Part shown: positions 56,636 through 64,000 of the stretch, in pieces | Layout: each line of letters begins with the position of its first letter | Numbering within the stretch: the first letter of the stretch is position 1 | Source: Allomyces macrogynus ATCC 38327 | Lineage: Eukaryota; Blastocladiomycota; Blastocladiomycetes; Blastocladiales; Blastocladiaceae | Direction: 5' to 3' | DNA length: 64,000 nucleotides | NCBI GenBank assembly: GCA_000151295.1 | Contig: GG745341.1 | Span: forward strand, 418,803-482,802 | Position numbers and translations under genes: made by a program | The notes under the pieces: model-generated | The model's database searches: none | The model's input: only the letters and a program-made list of their open reading frames with translations | What the model was told of the DNA's origin: nothing

Positions 56636-56907
56636 GGCGAGGACGGTTTGTGAGCGAGATTGGATGTCGTTCGACCTGGTCGCTGAAGCACTGATCATGT
56701 CACGTGGCGGGTTGGAGCACGATAACTGGCACCGTCGGTCAATTTGCCGCTGCTGTTGTCGCTGGCGCAACCATCATTCCCCTGTCTGCCCAGCCCAAGC
56801 GCGCCGCGATTTCCTCGCACGATACCCGGCAGCGCGACCCATTTTGAACGCAGTACTCGGCCTCGAATTCTGTCCAGCGGGACCACGACCTATTGCCGAC
56901 CACGACC

Positions 56908-58808
56908 ATGAACCCGACCGAAATCATCGACATTGCCATTTTGCACGATGGGCAGCCCGTATGTGGCCGGATTAAATGTCCCTCGAGCGACCAACAACCT
57001 TTCGTCCACGAGTCACGCGTTGACCGCCCGTTGCACCCATCGACGCGGCCGTACCATCGTCTAGGTGACCTACAAGTGGCTCAGTCGCGAGTGCCAGGTC
57101 ACGGCACGGGAGGCGCAGCTGTTCGTGTCCCTCTTGTTCTTGCCAACAGGCGAGCTGGTTGAAACGCGGTCTGGAATGGTTGCTGACGACAGCGCGATGC
57201 GTCACTGCTCTTGTTTTCCAGGCTGCTTGCCAAGTACGTCGAGGACAAGACGGCGGCGGGTCACACGATGGTCCCGCTGTTCTGCGTGACGGTGCAGGAC
57301 GACCGCACGGGTAACCGCCGGATTGTGCTCTTGACCGAGGCGGAGCTCGGATGTACGCGATATCCTGTGATATCGCTTTCAAACAGGGCGGGGAAGACTT
57401 TTCTTACCGGTTTCTCTCGATTTCTAGCATTGATGGGCGCACCGGGCCAGACGATTTTCGGGTGGCATGTCTACAGCGTGTTCAAGGCCGAAATCAAGGT
57501 GCGTTCTGTGCTCTCCAACGAACCTGACCACGCTCCCTCATCTGTCGCGTGTTTTTCCTAGGACAAGGGTCTCCTGCAAACCATCGACCGGCCAACCTTC
57601 GACACGCCGTCTGCAAAGTATGTCTGTATTCTTCCCTTTCCTCCGGTCCCCTCCCACGCGTCCCAACAGCTCAAAACTGACCCCCGCCATTGACTCCATC
57701 CATCCAGACATAGCCTCATCACCTGCCCCGGCATCTCCCTCCTCGCGCGCCCAACCATGCTCGCCCACTTGCTCGCCGGCACGACCGCACCCACGTTCAC
57801 GCAGATCACGCCGACGGCGGCGCCCAAGAAACCAGCACCACTGAACCCGACCGCTCCCGCGCCCGCACCGGCTCCCGCAAAGACTGCGCCCAAGGCGTCG
57901 GGCCCCGCCAGGGACTTTTTCGGGACGGCGGCGGCGCGCGCGAAAAAGGGCTCGGCGTCGGGGGCGAGCAGCTCGACCGAGAGCGCTGCAGGACCGGCGG
58001 CGGCTGCTTCTACTTCTTCTTCCGCTCCGGCTGCGTCGGCCAAAATGGACTCGCCCGCGGCCAAACCTGCCGCGAAACCTGCGGCCAAGCCCGCTGCAAA
58101 ACCTGCCGCATCCAAGCCCGCCACCTCCAAATCATCCACGTCCAAGTCCACGGCATCCTCGTCCATCGACACTTCGATCCGCGCCGCGATCCGCGTTACG
58201 TCGCGCGACGGCGTCGACGCCGCCGACGACGACGACGACGATTTCGAGCCGCACCGCGTGATTGAAAAGAAGAAGCGCATTATTACCGATGATGACGAGG
58301 ACGAGGACGCGGAAATGGCCGAGGCCGCAGCGCCCGCAGCGCCGGCGATCCAGGACCTCGCACAATTGTTTGACGTGGACTTGCCGACTGCCGAGGAGCA
58401 GCCGACGGCGGGTGGGAAGGGGGAGACAACGGAGCCGGCGCCGACGCGACGCGGTTCGTTGTGCGAGGTTCGCGTGTTTGCTTCGTGCGCGGTGGCTCAC
58501 TCGATGTTTGGTTCGTGTCTGTAGTCAAGCGCAAGCGGCACGTTAAGAAGTCGCACACGTACGTTGACGACCGCGGCCGGTTCGTGACCGAGGACGTGGT
58601 GGAGAGCGAAGAGTACTCGGAGGACGAAGTTGCTATGCAGCCGCCGCTCGCTAAGATGGCTAAGCTCGCCGTGACTCCGCCGGCCGCGGCCGATGAGACC
58701 GCCGAGGCAGCGTCCAAGTCGGCAACGAAGGGCAAGGGTAAGGCGAGCAAAAGGGGTGGTGGGGGTGGGGAGCAGAAGTCGCTGCTGAGTTTCTTCGCGC
58801 GCAAGTGA
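56908..58808 (+). CDS. POL32: DNA polymerase delta subunit Pol32/POLD3
   Basis: Seven exons: 56908-56958, 57065-57120, 57222-57352, 57428-57498, 57562-57617, 57714-58453 and 58525-58808, 462 residues. The N-terminal winged-helix-type region reads VTYKWLSRECQVTAREAQLL, with KYVEDKTAAG, VTVQDDRTGNRRIVLLTE and HVYSVFKAEIKDKGLLQTID, as in POLD3. The middle is disordered and has four AKPA repeats. The C-terminal part has the conserved VTEDVVESEEYSEDE, and the protein ends in a PIP box, QKSLLSFFARK (Gln452, Leu455, Phe458, Phe459), for PCNA binding. The subunit links polymerase delta to PCNA in replication and translesion repair. Five exons are 51-131 nt long. Confidence 0.93.
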
Positions 58809-58941
58809 GGGCGCGCGGGTGTGTGGGTTGGGTGGATCGGGATCAATTATATTTTTCGCGATCGTCTACGAAGATCGCATTGTACACACAAAACTGGGAA
58901 TATAATAATCACAGACGCCAGCAAGCGACGAGTCGCGCACA

Positions 58942-60658
58942 CTAGCTCCGCAATGTTTGAATAGTCACGAAAATCATAGCAGCAAAACCGACAACAATAA
59001 ACGCCCAGTCGAGCAGCTTCCACCCGAGGCCTTGGTTCGGGAACGCGCGCAGGTGGAACGCGGCCGGGTAGCCTGTGGATCACAGCAACGATCAATCGCG
59101 GTCAGTTGCGCGGCCAACCACAAACCAATCAACCAGAAAAGAACAGAAACGGACAGAAACTGAGCGGCACGCATCCAAACGACCCGACAATCGAGACCAG
59201 CTTGTCGAGCGCGTCGGCCGCGAAATACGCGACGAGCCCAATGGACAAGACGACCGCCCACCGTGCCACGTTCTGGGTCCAAAACAGCTTGCGCGGCGAC
59301 CACAGCGCCATACCCTTCGCGGGCTTGACGGGCTTCACGTCCGGGTCAATGTCAAGCACCGACGAGAACAGCACCTTGTCGAGGCACTGCATCGTGGGCG
59401 TGACGGTGATCGGGAATGTGAAGACGATCGCCCAAATGTAGAGCGCGTAGATGGTGCTCGAGAGCGCGTTCTGGTCGAGGTTGAAGAGCACGATCGTCTG
59501 GACTTCGGCGCCCCAACTCAGGTACCCGACGGCGGCGACGAACACGTCTGTACGGTGGGGAGTGGCGCGCGTTCGGTCAGACTGATCGAACACCGGCAAA
59601 AAGAGGAGAAAGTAGAAGGGATATACGAACAGATGGCGGTCGTAATGACCATGGCGACGCACAGAATCATGCCAAACTTCTTGGGCTCCTTGCACGCCTC
59701 CTTCATCGGGATGACCAAGCCTAGGGCCCGCCAACCAGCGTTAGCCGACGAAAACCCGAGTGGAGAGCGCGGCGCTAATCCTTGCGAACGTATTTACCGA
59801 TTCCCTCGAACGTGTAGATACTCGTGCCGATGAAAAGCGGAAACCGGTCCGCGTTGAGCATGACGATGTCCTTGGCGACGCCCCCGGCGCTCACCATGTG
59901 ACTGATGGCCGCAACCGACACAACGCCGAGCCCGAAGAGCACAAACGCGTTGCCCATGATCGACAAGATCGCGAAATTCTCCATTCTCCGCACCGTGACG
60001 AGCGGCAAGTAGATGCCCATCTGGATCAAGATGAAGATCCACGGGCCGAGAAAAACGGTGTCGTTGCTGACGCGACGCACGAGCTCCGACGCGTTTTTCG
60101 CCACCTACGGGTCAGCGAATCAATCACTCGACTGTCAGCTCCTGTCGGCCTTGAAGAGGGGCGGGAGCGACCACGTACGAAGAGACAGTACGCGCAGCCA
60201 AACCCGAATTGGCTGATGCCGACACTCGCGAGCACCAACCAGCGTGCGGGCTTGCCAAACAGCCGGTCGCCAATCTGCTCAAACGACCCGGGCACGACTT
60301 CGCTCGTCCAGACGAGCAACATCATGCCGACCGTGATCAAAATGGCGAGCAGAAGCAGCATAGCCACGGAAAAGGCAAAACCGCCGTCGCGGAACGCCTG
60401 CACGAGAGAAAGTTGCGAATATGAGCGCCGGGTCAGGAACCGTGTGGGTCGGGATGCCGTCGACGCACCGAGGACAAGAAGAGAACGCCTGAACGCAAGG
60501 GCGAGAGGAAATGGGTCAGGTTCAGGACATTCTGCGTCGCAATGGATTCATCGTTTTCGCGAGGAGACCGTACCGGTGCCGATAAACGACTTGAGCAACA
60601 GCAAAAACACGCGGCCGCTGCTGCCCGTGCCCTTTTGGATCGCTGGTCCTGCACCCAT
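58942..60658 (-). CDS. Avt-type vacuolar amino-acid transporter (AAAP family)
   Basis: Exons 60658-60574, 60488-60469, 60397-60179, 60104-59798, 59720-59631, 59547-59155 and 59072-58942 give 414 residues. The start is set at the nearest in-frame ATG; more N-terminal exons may exist. Family marks: LLLLKSFIGTGVLFLSSAF (across a 20-nt exon), SQFGFGCAYCLF, GPWIFILIQMGIYLPL, TSIYTFEGIGLVIPMKEACK and FVAAVGYLSWG. VFTFPITVTPTMQCLDKVLF follows, and the protein ends with a membrane span just before the stop. About ten to eleven spans are predicted. Closest to the Avt3/SLC36 group, which exports amino acids from the vacuole or lysosome; substrate inferred. Confidence 0.88.
60469..60488 (-). other. 20-nt micro-exon of the Avt-type transporter
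   Basis: Lies between a ttcag acceptor and a gtgcgt donor and encodes V-L-F-L-S-S, the conserved VLFLP-type step after FIGTG. Skipping it would break the frame and the first membrane span. Confidence 0.8.
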
Positions 60659-61745
60659 GGTGGTGATCCGACGCGACAAATGAGGTGGCGGGACGGTTGG
60701 TCTGGTCCGGTTGGTCGAGACAAGCGGGATCGCGGCGACGCTGCTGGAAATCGCAGGCCGAGATGCAGACGACAGGTCCGGTGCACTGAATCGCAAGGAA
60801 TCGTGCGGGAGCACCAACCGCCGACGGGCGCCGGCCGGTACTTGTAGACCACCATCGCCAACTGGCCGCCGCCGCACTGGCCCCCATCAAACAAGCAACA
60901 TTCTCGACGGCCGCGCTGGCCCTCGCCGGGCTGATCGTCCGGGTGGCCGTGAAGGAGGCGCGCCGGCAAATCCCAGCATGCGCGGCGGTGGCCAGGCAGC
61001 GCGATTGCATCCATTTCCCGTATGCGGGCCAGACTTGAGGCTCTTCAATGGAGACGGGGGCTTGGTTGGGTTGGTTGGGTTGGTCGGGTCGCATCACTGT
61101 TGCAGATCAACCGCGCGGTTTCAACAGCAGGCAGGACGCTTTAGAAGGTGGAGAAGATGCAGGTCGAGGCGCAAATGCCGGTTGTTCGAGTGCGAAGACC
61201 ATGCGCGAGCCCCGCACAACGAGGCTCGAGCTGGCTCGGTTGGCTGGAGGCACGAACCCATGACCGGCTCAAGCCTGTGCACGAGCCGCACCAGCGGTTT
61301 CCAGATCAAAACCTTTCGCCAACGTGTGCGACGCGCAAGCTGGCGCCAACTCGGTGGCGCTTTCGGCCGAGGTGAAGTGGAATGAGTGCCTCGGCTTGGC
61401 ACCAAGGAGCAGCGACGGGCAAGCATAACCCAAAAGCACCGCGCGGAGTGGCCAGACGGGCAGCAGCAGCCAGCGGGCCTGGGGACCGAGAGACGCGTTG
61501 CTGTACCAGAAGGGGAGGGGATTCAATTCGCGCGGAAGGATGGCACTTCATGCGCAGGGAGGGCTGGGACGTGGGCACGGGCGCGGTGCATCGCGCGTGA
61601 GACGCGTCTGAAGAGGGATTCGGCCTGATTCAACCATGATCATGCCGTCAATGGTCATGCCCCACTCCTCGGCATGCCAATCATCACGCGTTGCAACAAT
61701 TAGAACACCGATCACAAGAATCTCGTCCATTTCTGGTCTTTGGAA
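60659..61745. other. Spacer, possible 5' exons of the transporter
   Basis: About 1.1 kb. Family members usually have a longer cytosolic N-terminus, so leftward exons may be hidden here, but no in-phase join was found. Short tandem ggttggttgg-type repeats occur at 61060-61085. Confidence 0.35.
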
Positions 61746-63098
61746 TCACTCTCCACCCGATGCGCCAGCACGGGCGCGACCCACTAGCTCGCCAACGTGT
61801 GCGCGGCGCCACCCATCATCATCAATCCCCATGGCCTCGAGGGCTGCCGCGCGTTCAGCAGGGCGTGACGACGACGCCGAAATGGCGCCGACCACGGCCA
61901 AGAGCGAGTCGAGCGCCGTCTCAAGGGCGCGGCCACGGTTCGTTGCGGCATTGCGCGGAGGTGGGCGGTACGCGCCGCCTTCCGCGAGTTGCCGAGTACC
62001 ACGTTCTAGAGCGGTCGCGTCGATGGACGTGTAGGGATCGGGCACAGGCGAAAGCCCTCGCACGTGGTCGACCAGACAGCCCGCGGGCAAGCGCTCGGCC
62101 GACGCGTAGTAGGAAAAGGGGCCCGATGGCAGCGCATTGGGGCCGCTTGGGCGCGAGTTGCGCGCGGGTTGGGCGTGGGACGCGCCCGAGGTGGATGGGC
62201 GGCGGTCGCGCGCGCGATGCTTGGTCGAGGACGGCGTTTGGCGCGGTAGACTGCGGTTCCGGGTCTGGTCGCGAGTACGGCTGCGGCTCCGACTGCGGGT
62301 CGGACTCGGAGTGAGACTGCGGCTAAGGCTGCGACCACCGCGAGACCAACTACGACTGCGACTCCGGCCCCGGTCGTACCCGCGCCCGCGCTTGCGCTCG
62401 CGACTCTGGCTCCGGCTGCGGTCCCTGCTCTTGCTCCTGCTGCGACTGCGGCTGCTGCTCGCGTACGGCCGATTGCGGCCACGGCCATGCTCTCGACTCC
62501 GACTCCGACTGCGATAACCGCGACTACGGCGATCTGCGCGGCCCTTGCGGTCGCGACTACGGTTCCTGCTCCAACTTCGACTTCGGCTGCGACTGCGCGA
62601 CCAGCTGCGACCACGGCTTCGCGACCGGGTTAAGCGACGAAGTGCCGGGGACCGAGATCGAGACCTGGACCGCGACCGGGACCTGCCGCGACGCGACGAC
62701 GATTGCGCGTCGGCACAATCGTGAGTCTTGCTGCTCGTCGAGTACGACGCCGTGCTTGCGGCCGGCTGCATACTCACGGGCGACGCGGATCCAGGCAGCA
62801 ACGGAGTAGCCCCCGGCAGCACTGACAATGGCGGCAGCGGCGGCAACATGCCCGGCTGGCCACCGGCGGCAGCCATGGCCAAGAGCGACGCGAGCAGTGC
62901 CGGTGGCATACCTGACGGGGCCGGCGGCGGCAGAAGCGGGTACGCGGCTTGCTGCTGCATAAACGGCACGCCGCTGACAGGCATCGGTAGCGAGAACGGT
63001 TGCTGCGGTGTCGGGTAGGTTGGGACGGCTGCGTTCGGACGGCGTGGGTCCGAATGCGCAGTGCCCGGGTAGCCGGGCGGGGGCGGGCCTGACGACAT
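61746..63098 (-). CDS. SR-rich (arginine/serine) protein
   Basis: Single exon, 450 residues from ATG 63098. The N-terminus is Pro/Ala/Gln/Met-rich (PPPPGYPGTAHSDPRRPN, MPPALLASLLAMAAAG). The middle is a long RS domain with dozens of SR/RS dipeptides and some WSR/RDR variants. The C-terminal 110 residues are ordered-looking (SYYASAERLPAGCLVDHVRG, then LETALDSLLAVVGAISAS). No RNA-recognition motif was found. RS domains mediate spliceosome and nuclear-speckle contacts, so a splicing-related role is inferred. The C-terminal block might identify a family but I do not recognise it. Confidence 0.7.
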   Translation of the reverse strand: MSSGPPPPGYPGTAHSDPRRPNAAVPTYPTPQQPFSLPMPVSGVPFMQQQAAYPLLPPPAPSGMPPALLASLLAMAAAGGQPGMLPPLPPLSVLPGATPLLPGSASPVSMQPAASTASYSTSSKTHDCADAQSSSRRGRSRSRSRSRSRSPALRRLTRSRSRGRSWSRSRSRSRSWSRNRSRDRKGRADRRSRGYRSRSRSREHGRGRNRPYASSSRSRSRSKSRDRSRSQSRERKRGRGYDRGRSRSRSWSRGGRSLSRSLTPSPTRSRSRSRTRDQTRNRSLPRQTPSSTKHRARDRRPSTSGASHAQPARNSRPSGPNALPSGPFSYYASAERLPAGCLVDHVRGLSPVPDPYTSIDATALERGTRQLAEGGAYRPPPRNAATNRGRALETALDSLLAVVGAISASSSRPAERAAALEAMGIDDDGWRRAHVGELVGRARAGASGGE

Positions 63099-63516
63099 GA
63101 TGCTGAGAGACTGCGGCAAGTGTGCGACTCGGCCAAGACGGTGGTGGTGCGCTGTGCTGATCCGTGACGACGAGCGGGATCATGAGCGTGGCGCTGCCAA
63201 CGTGCGGCCGACAAATGCTGCGCCCACATCGAGCATCAGTGGTCAAGCAGTACAGTTCTGGACGCGCGGTCACGTGTGTCTTGGCCGCGTCCGGGCACGC
63301 GTTTGGGAAGAGCAGGCAAGTCGCGCACCGTCCCCCGTTCGCGCTCGAACACGCTGCAAATCACCGCGCGTTCCAGCGGCGCGACTTGCCGCCTTGGGAC
63401 ATTCGGTCGCCATGCTTGCCATGGTTGGGAATGCTTGCGGCACGGCGCGTGCGTGCGCTCGCAGAGGCTCGCTGGCCCGACCGCCCGCCCCGATGAACAG
63501 CACCACGCCGCCATGA
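63099..63516. other. Divergent spacer at the right end
   Basis: Upstream region of the leftward SR gene and of the partial rightward gene. No gene recognised. Confidence 0.35.
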
Positions 63517-64000
63517 GAAATCCCGTCCGATTCCCGGCGCTCCCACCGACGCCCCCGACGCCGACCACGGAAGTCGAGGTCGACCTCGACGACGACAACG
63601 GCTGTCCGCTTCCGCGACCAAGGACCCGTGCGACCCAAGCGCGCCGCCGCCCGCAACGCGAACCCTGCCCGTGCGACTTGTTCGCGCGCGACCGAGTCAG
63701 CAACGACGCGCGTAAGCAGGCATTGGTGGGTGCAAGGATCCACGACCGCGACGACAACGACCGCGACGACGACGATCGCCGTTCACGACGACAGAACCAA
63801 CGACGACGGTCTGCTGGACGCTGCCCGTGACGGGCGCGCCTTTTCTTTTCCATTTCTTGCTCCACTACCGACGACCGACACGACGAGGTGCAATTGGCCC
63901 TTGCTCGGACTCGCCACGCACAAGCAGTCCTTGATTTTGCACGACACCCGCACGGGCGACTACGACCACCAGACGTGCTCGGCTACTGCAAACGTGCCGA
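63517..64000 (+). CDS. Partial gene running off the right edge
   Basis: An uninterrupted frame to the end of the window has a coherent composition in its last 60 codons: FSFPFLAPLPTTDTTRCNWP, then LLGLATHKQSLILHDTRTGD. This last piece looks like a beta-propeller strand pair, but one blade is not enough to call a family. A gtaagc donor at about 63711 offers an alternative spliced reading from ATG 63513. Exons and start are unresolved. Confidence 0.25.

Overview
The window is nuclear DNA of a GC-rich, intron-rich fungus. Genes sit on both strands with short spacers. They are split by many short GT-AG introns, almost all 57-106 nt, and there are no operons, rRNA genes, CRISPR arrays or recognisable transposons. 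The gene set looks fungal: Prm10/ThrE-type membrane proteins, Ugo1-like fusion factor, Sec4/Rab8, Pap1/Yap1-type bZIPs, Fcp1, Pol32 and an Avt-type transporter. It also carries genes more typical of early-diverging zoosporic fungi and animals: a Frizzled-like cysteine-rich domain joined to an SH3 domain, a WW-WW-MyTH4-RhoGAP, a caprin-like protein and TMEM53-like proteins. I infer a chytrid or blastocladiomycete-like fungus; the species cannot be fixed from this sequence alone.

Layout. 0.4-5.6 kb: two tandem ThrE/Prm10-like transporters. 5.6-10.7 kb: tRNA pseudouridine synthase Pus3 (-), an F-box protein in an AT-richer island (+), a short-chain dehydrogenase (-). 11.3-20.5 kb: a candidate 47-residue microprotein, a seven-exon Sec4/Rab8 GTPase, a hexokinase-fold protein that has lost its catalytic aspartate, a Ugo1-like carrier (-) and an LMBR1-domain protein. 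21.5-28.1 kb: a poorly resolved leucine-rich-repeat-like gene, an AtuA-family protein (-), then two TMEM53-like (DUF829) paralogues around a small unknown gene. 29.4-34.9 kb: two Pap1-type bZIP factors around a methyltransferase. 35-44.5 kb: the Frizzled-CRD/SH3 receptor-like protein (-), a caprin-like RGG protein (-) and a 1098-residue class 3 lipase. 46-53.8 kb: the RhoGAP, LETM1 (-) and Fcp1. 54-64 kb: a compact NBS1-like FHA gene (-), protein histidine methyltransferase Hpm1 (-), Pol32 (+), an amino-acid transporter (-), an SR-rich protein (-) and a partial gene at the right edge.

The genes do not form one pathway. Three features stand out. Three local duplicate pairs (ThrE, TMEM53, bZIP) lie within 35 kb. 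Several genes have lost or rearranged domains (hexokinase-like, NBS1-like, Frizzled/SH3). The 5' splice sites favour GTNCGT, with C at position +4, over the usual GTRAGT. Gene models were built by hand: exon joins were accepted when reading phase, GT-AG borders and family similarity agreed. N-termini, and a few joins named in the entries, are the weakest parts.
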